Positions 22,229-33,475 of a DNA stretch of 64,000 nucleotides are shown in pieces. The first letter of the stretch is position 1; each line of letters starts with the position of its first letter. The position numbers were made by a program, and so were the translations under genes. Source of the stretch: Plicaturopsis crispa FD-325 SS-3 (taxonomy: Eukaryota > Basidiomycota > Agaricomycetes > Amylocorticiales > Amylocorticiaceae). The DNA lies in assembly GCA_000827205.1 (NCBI GenBank), contig KN832561.1:414153-478152 (forward strand). Reading direction: 5' to 3'. The notes below the pieces were generated by a model. It was not told where the DNA came from and did no database searches. It saw only the letters and a list, made by a program, of their open reading frames with translations.

Positions 22229-24500
22229 TAGTGCATTTTGTCATTGTATACAAACGCTCTTGTCGGACTCACTGCTCGTACGCAGTCGTACCGTACTAGC
22301 AATACTCTCACTTTCATTTCGTCATTCACGCGCTTTGCTTGCTTTGCTTACTCTACCAATCTGCCTAATATTGATCTCACATTCTGCTCCTTTCAAACAC
22401 TGAGCTGAACGTTGAACGTTGAATGATGTTGCGTGGTCGGGCGCGCTAGCCCCAGCTCAAAGTCCCAACTGATGCAAACTAGACAAGCCCAAATAGTGAT
22501 TCGAACCATTTTTGCGCTCCGAGGGGTGTTTTTCTAAGGTCAAAACACAATGTCAGTGTCTTCAGGATATACAAGGGGAGACCATAAGTTTTTGAAAGTG
22601 AGTCTCAGCTCTCTGTAGGTGGCATAATACAGCGAGCATGCGCCAACATTGTGAACGGTGGACACTGGACAGCAAGTAACGCGGCCTTGTCGCGCGGACA
22701 TTGAAATACACGTCTCCGAGTCGAGCCGCGAGCGTTTAGCACACAAACCTCACAGTTGCTACCGTCTGAGACTCTCAGTGAGTTTACTGCGACAAGTCTT
22801 CTCGTCAACCTATCACCTATCCCAAATACCCTAATATGTTGAACATCTTTTCGTCGCCTGGTGGTCCCCGATTCAGAGCGTTTGGATCGCGCAAGGCAGA
22901 CTCAGCAGCACAGAGCGGAACATAACAAATGCCGGGTATGTCATTTCTATTCATTCACTTTCTATGTTCTCGAAGGGTACTATGTACAGCGGGAGGCAAT
23001 GTCTGCAGGCCCGAGCCCGGATCGCGGACAGACCCAAACGCTGGCACAAAAAATGTTCTAACATCTCTATCTCTGCCTGCACCGTGCTGCTAATAGCTAT
23101 ATCTTCAGAGAACCTGATGGCCATGGCCAGGCGACATACCCACAAGACTTTTGCCGGTTTGCACGAGGGATAGAGGGGGTAGTCGTATATGGGAGTCGGC
23201 CGTGACTGGCAGCACTTCAGCTGTCCTAACTGCCGGCCGCTAGTGACACTTTTTCTCACAGGCAATGACTCTGGGTGCGTCTCATATCTGACCTACCGTC
23301 GAGCCCTTACTGATGCTCTTCAGAGCCGCCGCCCTCCCCGTGTGACTCGCACGTCCTCCCCGATGCACCACTCTGAAAACGGTGTAGTCGGCGAGTGACT
23401 CACAGACCTGCAGGCAGGCGTTAGACGACAACCATAATAATGCTGGACCTCGATCGACGACGGCAGTTGCGGGGGCCTTGGCTTATCATTCTATCTGTGC
23501 GTCTCTTTCTTTCCTCGTGCCCCCGTGTCGTCTCGGTACTTACAGGACTGCTGTGTCCACCAGCCTCCGACTTAATGGTATGCACGGTTTGAGATTTCCG
23601 GCTCATGGTGTTTGATGTACAATGCTCGTGCATTTGGCTGGTGTTCGCAAGCTCGTATACCCCTCTGAGGTCTACGTCGCGCTCGCTCGTGCTGCACGGT
23701 AGGGCGCATAACTCGAAATGAATCGTTGCCGGTGTATTCCAGTCATCAACAAATAATGAATACAATACGACATACGCATCATCTCCCCCTCATAGGGTAC
23801 CTCCAGCTCGCCGTGGAAGGCGGCACTCGATACGCGTAAGCCACGACAGTGGACAGTGGACTGTAGACTTGTCGACTGTTCAGTCAGCGTATTCCTCCAG
23901 TGTGACGCGGGCTAAATCTCCAAGCTCGCCTGGTGCAGCTGCGCTATAACACAACAACACACCTGGCGTGTCGAGACAGAATACCCGTGCAATTATCACC
24001 AGGCAGTGAGAGCAGTTACTTGACTTGAATCAGTCCGCGATGCAAGCAAATCAAAAAACACAACAAGTTTGCTTACCTCCAGCCGTGGACGTTCTGGTAG
24101 ACCTCGTTGAACGGTCATAGGTCATATCGTGCGTGCATTATGGACGGTATGGCGGGCAGTGTTGGCAAGGCCCAGAATCGTACCTTCAGACCTCCATCGT
24201 CGTGGGATGAGACAAGAGGGGACGATGCGTTGGTGACGGACCTATACGTGTCGGGTAAACGTGTCTAGGTCCCTCTTTAATGAGTAAAGCGAATAGCCAT
24301 GAAGTTCCCGGGGTCCTGCTGCTAGCAAGCTTTCAGCCCAACGTCCGACGCGGGTGAACAAGGTTAACTTAGGATGCCGTGACTGCGAGATCTGCGGAAT
24401 GCTAACAATCGACTACACACTGTGCATTCCCAGCTCAGCGGCCTCGTGTCTTCTCGTTCACGGTGTAGCTTATAGGTTGGATCGCCGGACCTCCTTCGAA
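22229..24500. other. intergenic, no gene recognised
   Basis: I found no domain and no convincing exon chain on either strand. Short frames at 22951-23265 (-) and 23421-23765 (-) look like chance. One TTCGAATC-like stretch near 22500 was examined as a tRNA T-loop and rejected. Confidence 0.4.
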
Positions 24501-24539
24501 TCTACCATACTTATCTGAGGTACGCCCTTGAATAGATAG

Positions 24540-24750
24540 ACAGCCCTCGATCGCAACATAACTTGGTTGCCGTGACATAGTGTGGTTGCAACTTGCGGCG
24601 ACATATATAGCGTGGTTGCGGCGACATAGGATGGTCGCCGGTATCGACTATCCCTCCCTCGTTCCCTCGTCCGATAATACTGTTCCCTCGCTTGGCACCA
24701 TCCTTCTCGGACCTCCCTCGCGCACTAACTTAAAGTACTAGCACCCTCCC
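24540..24750. repeat. degenerate minisatellites GTGGTTGC/GGCGACATA and TTCCCTCG
   Basis: Between about 24555 and 24640 the unit TGGTTGC followed by CGACATA (or GTGACATA) recurs three to four times with variable spacing. From 24650 to 24755 the octamer-like TTCCCTCG or CTCCCTCG recurs at least six times. Neither overlaps a supported gene. Confidence 0.5.
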
Positions 24751-25189
24751 TTCCCTCGCTTGCGCGTACCCACGTCTGTCAAGGACGTCCACCTCTCGAT
24801 TTCGCTGGTCGCCGGTGTACTCCTACTCGTGCTAGGCCCCGCGGACTCGGAGGATCGACGCTGCCCAGACTACATACAGACTTCAAGAGGCTCGCATAGA
24901 TCGCGTACACACGAAGAGGCTCGCGCAAATCGAAATACGAAGTGCATCCACCGGCGACTATTCAGCAGATCCGCGATCGTCGACTCTCGAGTTATCAACT
25001 TACTACCCACTTACTTGCAGATAATTAAATGAGGGGTGGCCGGCAACCTAGGTATGTGGTGGCTGGGAGTGGAGATCTCCTCGAGGTGGCTTCAGTCTTC
25101 CCTCCGCATCCTGCGCGCCGGCATCCTCCCAAGTTCTAGTTCTGGTTCGCATCCTCCCGAGTAGTCATCGCCGCGGACCGCTGCAGACG

Positions 25190-26040
25190 AGGACACGCCG
25201 CACTGTATGCATCGCGTAGTCTGCGTCGCCGTCTGCCGGCCGTCCTGCGTCCTGCGTCCTGCGTGTTGGGCGGATCCGAGTCCTTCTGCCGCGGCGGCGT
25301 CGCGAGTGGATCCACTGTAACGCATCTTACTGGCGCATCCTGCATCCACGCGTCGTGCATCTACGCATCCTTACTTACCTGATCTAGATCCTCGCGCTTC
25401 CTCCCGAGTCCTCCCTTCTCGCTGGTCTTACCAATATTTATCAACCTCGCTCGTCGTCCGAAGCCCACCTAGAAGCGGCTGCTAGTAATACTTCGCGATG
25501 TTATCCACCTGCCGTCCTGCGCTCGTGCCGTCCTGCGATCCACTTTCAAAGCCGTCCTGCGATTAACCGACCTGCCGTCCTGCGCTCGCCCCACCTGCCG
25601 ACCGACTAGTGCCGTCCTGCGCCCGACCCACCCGCCTGCCGTACTCGCCCTGCAACTCACCCGCACCTTCCGTCCTGCGATAAACCCACTTGCCGATCCA
25701 CTAGTGCCGTCCTGCAATTGATAGTATCGACCTGCGCTCGCCCCACCTTCCTTTCTACGCGACTCGATCGACTCACCGTCCTGCGACCCACTCACCGTCC
25801 TGCGACCCACCTCCCGCTGCCGTCCTGCCGCTTTTCCACCTTGGACCCACCCGCCGTAAGTACTGCGATTGAATAGTAGACTTGACCCACCTCCGCATCC
25901 CACGGACACCGGCCTACCCAATACTCAAGTTGCCGTTGCCGAAAGTCCCGGGCCGGGCCGTGTCGGATTTCTCCCGTGCGTCCTGCGATGATGTTCGTTA
26001 GGCTGCAATGTCATTCGTCCTGCGATTCGGGAAGCGACCG
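25190..26040. repeat. dispersed CCGTCCTGCG decamer array
   Basis: The decamer CCGTCCTGCG, or the shorter CGTCCTGCG or GTCCTGCG, occurs at least twelve times. It occurs three times in tandem at about 25241-25262, about nine times between 25510 and 25830, and twice more at about 25979 and 26019. Spacing is irregular, from 8 to about 60 bases. Most copies have the same orientation. Intervening sequence often contains CCCACCT or CGACC. The repeats keep a long frame open on the minus strand (25921-25469, QDG and RRT rich), which I take as a by-product, not a gene. Confidence 0.6.
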
Positions 26041-27760
26041 TGACCCACAAGCCGGCCGCACCCTACAGTGGTACTGATAGGATGACCCCAACGCGTGCGC
26101 TATGGAGGAGCCATGTCGGCCGATGACGATGACGATGGGGTGCACTGTCAGATAGCTCGAGGACAGTGGTCATGCTCATGTACGTCTCCGTGCCATTTCC
26201 GCGAGAGCGGCCTGCTCGAAATTGGACGTACTAATAGATACGGGAGAGTCAATCTGCGACCCACCGCGCATGGTACAGTAAACTCCAAGGCGCGTCATCC
26301 TCCGCACACACTGACCGTGACATGCATGACGCCTCGGCAGGGTTATCGTTTGTGGATAGATCATGAAGGAGCTGTCATCCCCCAACGCATGGAGATCGCT
26401 GGCGTTCAGGCTCTGGCTTCTGAGCTCAGTATGTGCAGTAGGTCTACTACATACCATTTCGATCTACTGCATACCATTTCAATCTCGCGGATCCCGTTGC
26501 GTTCGCAGAACGTATACTATATGCTGCATTTCTCAGGCCGCTCTCGAATCCGGACGGCTTCGTGACTCGTCCCCAGTTGAGTGTCGTGCTGGGGTGCTCA
26601 CCCCACGCTGTCATTGACGCGTCGGCGAGAGGATCATGATATTGCCCTGATCTGAACGCACCAAGCACGGCGACCTGGGGAACGCGCGCGCCTGATGTCA
26701 TTCATTCATTCATTCCGGGAACATGCGAGGACGTATATCAGTGTGCGGTATGAGACGGAGGAGATGAGATGCTCGAGTCTCGACGTCATGGCGAGCGCGG
26801 CATATGCATCTGATAATCTTATCTCTCGGATATTACACAAGCCGCGGTGCCGTTCATCCGCTCCTCGTACCCCGCGATCTTTCACGTTCATCGTCTGAGA
26901 TAGTTACTTACAGCGACGTATGCGTGGTTATGGAGTCATACGCACGAGCACGGTGGCCCGGGAATAACATACACCTGCCCTGTGCCCCATATGTGCCCAC
27001 CTCCTGCCTCGCGCTGTGTAAGTGCGTAAACGCCGAGAAGCTGTGCCGTAATGAATCGAGGCGCGTGAGAGGGGGGCGGTGGACGCGTGAAAGGGGACAC
27101 CCACAACGTGGTGTGTACGCTCGCAACGTGGGGCGCGGCGTGCAGCGTGAAGGGAATGCGGAGGACGCGTGAAGGAATGCGGGGAAGGCGCGCTGCGATC
27201 TACACATCTACATCTAATCATCTGTCAGTGTGGTCGCCAGCGCGTCGCAGGTCTGATCGCACGCTGCATGACACGCGCGTACGGTTCAGAATCATAGGAT
27301 TCAATCGCGGACCGCGATCGTGCGCTCGTTGCTTTGTCGATGGGGTGTGCGAGTGTTCACTAACATTAAATCGGGGCAGGGATCAGATTATCGTGGACAG
27401 GTGTTTATGTTGCAGGCAGCGAGATGAATGACCAGAACGCGTGAAAGGGGCGAAAGGGAAAGGGGCGAAAGGCAGATGGACAGGAGATCTGGACATACGC
27501 GCAGGTGGACACGGGTATCGATTCGGTGCTAGGATGAGCACTAAACTCCGAGGAGAAGTGTCACGGTGGATGAACAGCTCCTGCACAGCAACGCTGCATC
27601 GAGGAGAGCGGTGTCCGCAGGACGAGCCTGAGCGCCTACGCGTCCCGCGTCCCGAGACACAGACTCGCAGCACGCAAACGTGGACGACGCGGACCGGCCC
27701 ATAGGAGCGTCCGACCCGCATAGCACCGAGCGAGGGAAGTATGGGAGCGCCGCGAGGAGA
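26041..27760. other. intergenic, no gene recognised
   Basis: No supported gene. An ATTC microsatellite lies at about 26699-26717. Open frames on either strand are GC-driven and show no domain. The sequence around 27430-27470 repeats a GAAAGGGGCGAAAGGG motif. Confidence 0.4.
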
Positions 27761-28990
27761 AAGGCATGACCATCTAATCACGGCGATTACGCCTTGGATC
27801 CGAAGCAAGAAAGAAAGGACTGAGGTCGCGTCAATACGGAGACGCGCATTGGAGGATATAACTCAAAAACTTACTGAGTGCACTTTCCGCGAAGCCTTTG
27901 ACATAGATGCCGTACACGTATGTACGTATTGCAACAGCCTGCGATGGAGAGTCGTGTTTGCTGGTGCATATGATCATCGCACCGCTGCGAAGGGACAGGT
28001 GCAAGCTGTGTTTCTTTCTTAGAATTCAGTTGCAAAGGAGTGGGCGCACGAGATCGCGGTTGAGATTCCGTTATGTGTGAGCACACAAAGTCGGAGGCAT
28101 GTTTATCTGCAACTTCGCATGTGGAGATGTCAGCGAAGGGCGGGAGACGATGCACCTAGGTCCCACAAAGGGGGGCACCGGAACTCGTAGCGCAAATCCA
28201 ACACACTGCTTTCCGGGGAAGTACACCGAGATGAAGCGAGTGGGACTGCCACTGTATAATCACTTCGAGGCGACGATATCGATGCTTGAATGAGGCGATG
28301 AAGAAGGACTACATACCACTGTATAATCACTTCGAGGCTCGAAGGAGGCGGAGGCGGTGCTGCATGGAATCTCGAAGTGGAATGTACAGCTGCAAGTCGC
28401 GTAGATAAGCAACACGCAGTGGCGCTCACACAAAGGAGAAAGGTAAGGCCATCCATCTAATCACGGCGATTACGCCTTACAACCGAAGAAAGAAAGCAGA
28501 GGTCGTTAATACGTGGACGCAGATTGATCACTGTATGCAGGATCATTAAACTCAAAAACTCACTGATTCCGCTCGCGGATTGCGGTGGGCTGCAGCAGTA
28601 CGTATACGTACGTGTACGGCATCTGATTCCACTCTCTCTATGTCAGAGGGTTCGCGGAAAGCGCGTTTGATAGGGCTTAGGGCGGGGATACACGTATCTG
28701 ATCGTGTCTGCGCACAGACAAAGGTAAGTGCATGTGCGTAGTGCGTGCTACACCTCTCCGCTGGAGCGGAACGGAGGGGTTCTCAGCTGAAGTCTGCACA
28801 CACAAGGTCACCTGGGAGAGATATGTCAAGATGTCTCACGAAGTATGAGACACGATACACGTACAAAGGGGGTTGGCTCGCGAGGAGGCCTGCGTGCGGC
28901 CCGTACAAGTACAGTCCTGCGGGATGGAGCGGTCATGCGGAGTGGAACTGGCACTGTATAATCACTTCGAGGCAAGGATGCTCGAAGGGT
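27760..28990. repeat. cluster of direct and inverted repeats, possible non-autonomous element relics
   Basis: A block of about 120 bases starting with GAAAGG and containing ATCTAATCACGGCGATTACG occurs at about 27763-27885 and again at about 28438-28565; both are followed by an ACTCAAAAACT stretch. The inner TAATC-ACGGC-GATTA is itself a short palindrome. A second motif, CACTGTATAATCACTTCGAG, occurs three times (about 28250, 28317 and 28955). A third pair is inverted: GCCGTACACGTATGTACGT at about 27910 and its near reverse complement at about 28600. Together they look like overlapping decayed repeat copies. No coding region is supported. Confidence 0.55.
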
Positions 28991-29917
28991 GCGACCGCCC
29001 GCCGCCGGCTGAGATTTCGAAACAGAACGCATAAGATGCACTTGTGGCGCTCAAATAATCTAGAAAGGCGGTCGTGATTTGTGGCGCCAGAAGAGATAGC
29101 CTCGTGCACCGCTAGAATGCCGCGCCTGTGTTTGTGGTTTCCCCTTGTGCATTGTGAGCGTCTGATGCAGCTGTACTAGAACCGGAGGCCGGGGAACAAC
29201 GTTTGTGTGGCTTGCCCTAGGGCGGCCTTCTCTTACCAGGCCCCTTCAAGCTAACCATGTATCGCAAATCGCTTTGAGCTAGATCCCCGTTCAGAGAAGT
29301 AAAGATTGATCTGAAGGCATTGGCACGTCCAGACGGACCGGCGTCGGTAGACACGCTGCAAGACGTGACTTGGAATGAGACGCGGCGGGACGTTGTGGAT
29401 CAAATGACCCCCGGATGGCTGGAAAGAATATTGTGTGTCCAGTGGCGAAACGAGATGCGAAATATGAAACCAAGCGGTGACAGGGCCAGCAGGTAAGTAG
29501 CGCGCACGCCCCAGGTGTAATGTATAGACGAACGAACACAAATTTGTTGAGACGCGCGACCGCGACCCCGAACCCTGAAATCTCGGTCTCCTGGCACCAG
29601 CTTCAATAACTCCCCAGGCCCTGCAACGTCTCGAACACCTCGCATTCTCTCGCGACTCGTACTCCGTATCAAGCAGCGATGTAAGTTGTGGACGATAAAG
29701 CGATTGAAGATGTAACCCATACGCTCGAGCTTCCAATAGCATCATCGTGTGGTGCTTGCATCCAAGTGCACAAGATATCGAGGTACCCTCGCCGTCAACG
29801 GGCATTTTCCAGCATAGTACGAAGCCAATCATAATTCACTCCAGGTTCTGGACCTCCCTGCATTGCTGAGCCAGTAGTCAGGCAAAGGTGTCGCTGATCG
29901 TTCGCAATGGCAGGAGC
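28991..29917. other. intergenic; unassigned minus-strand open frames
   Basis: Two overlapping minus-strand frames (29832-29251 and 29720-29400) have a protein-like composition in parts, for example IFNRFIVHNLHRCLIRST. I recognise no family and cannot build a spliced model. They may be remnants. Nothing else is supported. Confidence 0.3.
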
Positions 29918-31351
29918 TCACAGAATATATCCGGAGCGGTCGGGAGGTAGGCATAGCTGTGTTTGCGGACACAACTCTTGGATTCGGAGAGTACCCCCAT
30001 GCGACAGAATACCAGGGAAAACTGCAAGCCTGTGGATGGGCTTACCGCGGTCTACCCTATCAGCTATTAGCTCTCGTAGCATGGGCTCGACTTCAAGGTC
30101 CCCATTGACAAGCGCGCTGGCGTGACAATAGAGTTCCAGTGCGTGCAGATTCGGCCAAACTAAACGATCCGTCGATGTCATCATGCCCACGAGATCCTGT
30201 AGGACGACGAAAGCGTCGGCACCTAGGATGGATAGCTCCTCGATGTTCGGGGTCGCGTCGAAGATGGAAGCCGGTATGGGAGATGGCGGAGGTTTGATGA
30301 GAAAATGGATTGAAAGAGAACGCAGCCCGGGAAACATATGTTCGCTCCGTATGAAATCGAATATGGGAGGTAGAACATTGATGGTGCAGTCCGAGATCTT
30401 CAGCTCCTGTAGTCCCGGTGCGTGGATAGACCGCAGCGTCGGCCGCGAGGAATCGAGATTGTTTGGTCCAGAATTCGTGAAGGCCCGAATATCAAGGCAG
30501 CGAAGGGATGGAATGTGGATAGGGCCATCGGGCACGACGTCGAAAGCTACCCAGTTCATCGTAAGACTCTCCAAGGAGTGTGCTGCGGCGAACGCTGCAC
30601 GGAGATTATCCGTGCGGCCACGCATCACAAAGGTGTCAAGCCGCCCACCAAATGAGACGCGCAGATTCGACATGCCAAGGTGGGTAACGCTAGCCAGCGG
30701 AGGCAGGCAATTTCCGGGAGGGACGTCCTGGATCACCACGGACTGTAAAGCAGGAGCGCCGCCGGTGAATATGTTCGCTGGATATACGGAAACATCCTCG
30801 CGAAACATCCCAACATTGTCACATGCCGTGAAGCTCAACATTTCCAGCCGTGGGGCTGCCAGGTGTTCAAGAGAGCCCACGATAACGACAAAATCGTCGC
30901 AGCCTTCAGAAGGATCGAAGCTGGCTCTGACCGTAAGAGTGCGCCAGCGAGCAACGTGTTCGATGATCCTGTTCATGAACAGAGCCATGAACGCGGAAAG
31001 ATCACCAGCCAGTAACGTAGCCTCGATGTTGAGGCACTGTTGCCGCGACCTCTCAAGGTAGAGTGAAAGGTACGGCCGGCAAGTCTCAGAGTCGATAGAG
31101 GTCCATAGCGAGGATGTGGCAATGGCGACTTCACTCCAGTACTTCGTGATATGGCAGAGCGGAATTGGAAAAGGGGGTGCGGTATACTGATCATCTTCAT
31201 GTTCGGGGTCATTTTCAGGCCCGGAAACATGTCGAGTCTCCTCGAATATTCGAGCCAATATTTCGACAGGAAGAGAGTTGATGTGGCATTTAGGGAACAG
31301 ATTGGAGTCCGAGCAAGTCATAATTACTAGCCTGCTCCCGACGAGTGTCAT
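29918..31351 (-). CDS. F-box-like protein with leucine-rich C-terminal region
   Basis: A continuous frame from the ATG at 31351 to 29918 encodes about 477 residues. Near the N-terminus INSLPVEILARIFEE followed by PLCHITKYWSEVAIATSSLW is a typical Agaricomycete F-box pattern. The rest shows irregular leucine-rich repeats, such as LEHLAAPRLEMLSFTACD, LPPLASVTHLGMSNLRV, HIPSLRCLDIRAF and FPGLRSLSIHFL. F-box proteins act as substrate adaptors of SCF ubiquitin ligases by binding Skp1; the substrate here is unknown. These genes are hugely expanded in mushrooms. The frame stays open upstream of 31351 through a QNLRALLEDK-like segment seen at the start of related proteins. The true start may therefore lie in an upstream exon (31352-31560). 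It is divergent from the SRP receptor gene. Confidence 0.75.
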   Translation of the reverse strand: MTLVGSRLVIMTCSDSNLFPKCHINSLPVEILARIFEETRHVSGPENDPEHEDDQYTAPPFPIPLCHITKYWSEVAIATSSLWTSIDSETCRPYLSLYLERSRQQCLNIEATLLAGDLSAFMALFMNRIIEHVARWRTLTVRASFDPSEGCDDFVVIVGSLEHLAAPRLEMLSFTACDNVGMFREDVSVYPANIFTGGAPALQSVVIQDVPPGNCLPPLASVTHLGMSNLRVSFGGRLDTFVMRGRTDNLRAAFAAAHSLESLTMNWVAFDVVPDGPIHIPSLRCLDIRAFTNSGPNNLDSSRPTLRSIHAPGLQELKISDCTINVLPPIFDFIRSEHMFPGLRSLSIHFLIKPPPSPIPASIFDATPNIEELSILGADAFVVLQDLVGMMTSTDRLVWPNLHALELYCHASALVNGDLEVEPMLRELIADRVDRGKPIHRLAVFPGILSHGGTLRIQELCPQTQLCLPPDRSGYIL

Positions 31352-31793
31352 TAGAAGTGGAGAGTCAAATAAAGACCCGTTGCTCACCTTGTCTTCCAAT
31401 AGCGCTCTCAAGTTCTGGTAGATGCGATGGCAAGAGGGGCCTCGACGTTAACGCTCGCCTACGATGACCTGCGCGGACGCAAGTCTCGCTATCAAAGGCT
31501 CCAAAACCTGAGAAAAGATTTCCTACAGATATTGTTGCCTTCCCTGGCAGATATTACTCGCAGCAATCATTCACGATTGCTCCAAGGGTAAAAAGGACAG
31601 GCAGGCCACTATTTATTGGAAAGCAAGATGGTGGTTCGGAGACCAGCTGTGACGCGACTAGATTTCGGACGCGACAGTGACGCGCAAACTCTTACCTGTA
31701 TTTCTACGTCAGGTCCGGCTGGAGTCCAGCCTCCGTAGCTCCTCTACATCTACCTTGCCGCTAACACCACGAAAATACTAGGTCATCGACGGT

Positions 31794-32809
31794 ATGCCCG
31801 CTAAAGAGTCTTCATTTGTGGAGAAAGCAAGAGAGATGTTGTCTCTCTTGCCAAACGCAAATCCGACAAACCTGGCGATCGTGTCATTCGTCCTGGCAGT
31901 ACTCTGTATTGCGAGTTCGTCTAATCCTTTGGTACTTTCGGGATGAAAGTCTGAATTTTGCTTTGCAGTCCTTGTACTATTAAATCGACGTAGAGCAATT
32001 TCTAGAGGCAATGCTGTACTGCTCGTCGGTCCACCCGATGCTGGCAAGACTGCTATACTCTCTGCGGTGCGCTCTGTACCACCCATTTGTCCCGAGGTAT
32101 TCTGACTCTAGGAGCAGCTCGTGTACAATCAAACGCTACCAACTCACACGTCCTTGCAAACGAGCTCCTCTATCTTTTCTCTCGACGGACGCAAGACATT
32201 GCGCATAGTTGACGTTCCGGGACACCCCCGAGTTAGAGACCAGTTCCAAGAGCATTTGCCGAGTGCGAAGGCCATCCTCTTCGTGGTCGATGCAAGCACC
32301 GTATCACGGAATGGACCCGCAGTAGCAGAGTACGTTCTTTGTCGTCGCTTTCGTTATTCCACTGACCGGCGTTCTCAAGACACCTGCATCATATACTCTA
32401 CGCGCTGACGTCGCTCCCCCCTTCACAACCCCTTCCTGCGCTGCTCATCCTCGCACACAAATCTGATCTGCTCAAGTCTACATCGGTCGCTTCCACCGCA
32501 ACGGCAGGATCGGACAGTCTCGCGGTAACGCGGGTGAAGACCGTTCTCGAGCGCGAGCTGGAGAAGAGGAGAACGTCGCAGCTGGGCGGCGTTGGTGTGG
32601 AGGGCCTGGGTGAAGAGGGTGAGCGGTCTGATATGGGTGGTTTGGAATGCAGTGGCCCTGCTAGTGGGGTCTTCAAATTCGCAGAATGGGAGGGCGGGGA
32701 TATCACGTTCGTCGGGACCTCAGTGCGAGTCGGGAAGGACTCTGGACTCGACGAGAAAAGCGACGATGGGCTCTCTCCATTACGGGAATGGCTGGGCGAC
32801 CTTCCATGA
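31794..32809 (+). CDS. SRP102: signal recognition particle receptor subunit beta
   Basis: Four exons (31794-31914, 31969-32066, 32112-32329, 32380-32809) with introns of 54, 45 and 50 nt give 288 residues. An N-terminal membrane segment (NLAIVSFVLAVLCIAILVLL, near residues 26-45) is followed by a small GTPase domain. Its P-loop is GPPDAGKT. Next come LVYNQTLPTHTSLQTSSS (switch I region), VDVPGHPRVRDQF (the DxPGH variant of DTAG), and an NKSD-like AHKSDL. All fit the SRP receptor beta family, an ER membrane protein that anchors the alpha subunit and so recruits ribosomes during cotranslational targeting. The guanine-specificity motif reads HKSD instead of NKSD. A Gly/Glu-rich insert near residues 200-225 is longer than in yeast or animals. 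It lies between a divergent F-box gene and a convergent PDA1 gene. Confidence 0.92.
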
Positions 32810-33475
32810 TCCCTCACAGTACCTTCCTACTTACATGCACGATCAATCTATGGGATACAGTATTTTGCAAGTCGAGACGACCAGTCTGTCTTCCGCCACC
32901 TTGTCCAAACAGAAGCCAAACATCCGCCGACTATAAAATATATTTTTCTCCGCGCTGTCGCCCCTTCGTCGCAACCTCTCTAGACAGTGCCCGTTCTTCA
33001 AACTCCCAGACAGGACGAGGCGATTCGGTTATGCGCAGAGGAATGCCTGGCCGGGTAAAAGAACTTGTACGCCGCCTGTCTTTCTGACGGGTTTGTGGTG
33101 TTGGAGTGTCAGACCTTTCCTACATCCTTTCCTAATACGAGGTCTTTGATATAGAATAAAATTCCTGTCATCCTCGTTGTACACAAGAGATACGTTGTTT
33201 TGCAAATGTAAGAGCACCTTGCGGAGGATCGACGCGCTCGCTTGACAGTAATTGACGGACCAAGATATCGATGAAGGCAAAATGTGCATTCTCCGAGCTC
33301 AGGAACGTGCTCACAAGCAAAGTCTTGTCCAGCAAAGAGTGAAACACCATTACCGCGAAGAACTTATACGAGCATGCGACTCGGGCCAGACAGAACGAAT
33401 CACTACTACGGCGAAAGCAATAATGTACTGGAATTAAACGTCTAGGCAAGGTAACAGACAACAAAAGCCCCATCA
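32810..33475. other. intergenic between convergent genes
   Basis: This interval lies between the stop codons of the SRP receptor beta and pyruvate dehydrogenase genes. It must hold both 3' ends. An AT-rich stretch near 32931-32950 is the only visible feature. No gene is supported. Confidence 0.5.

Noticed and set aside
22470-22540. A TTCGAATC stretch suggesting a tRNA T-loop on the minus strand
   Set aside because: The flanking bases do not form a T stem, and no A box or acceptor stem is present at the right distance.
25469-25921. A 150-codon minus-strand open frame through the decamer array
   Set aside because: Its QDG/RRT repeats follow directly from the DNA repeat. It has no domain and no splice or codon support.
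29251-29832. A 193-codon minus-strand frame left of the F-box gene
   Set aside because: It overlaps another open frame of similar quality. No family was recognised and no spliced model could be built.
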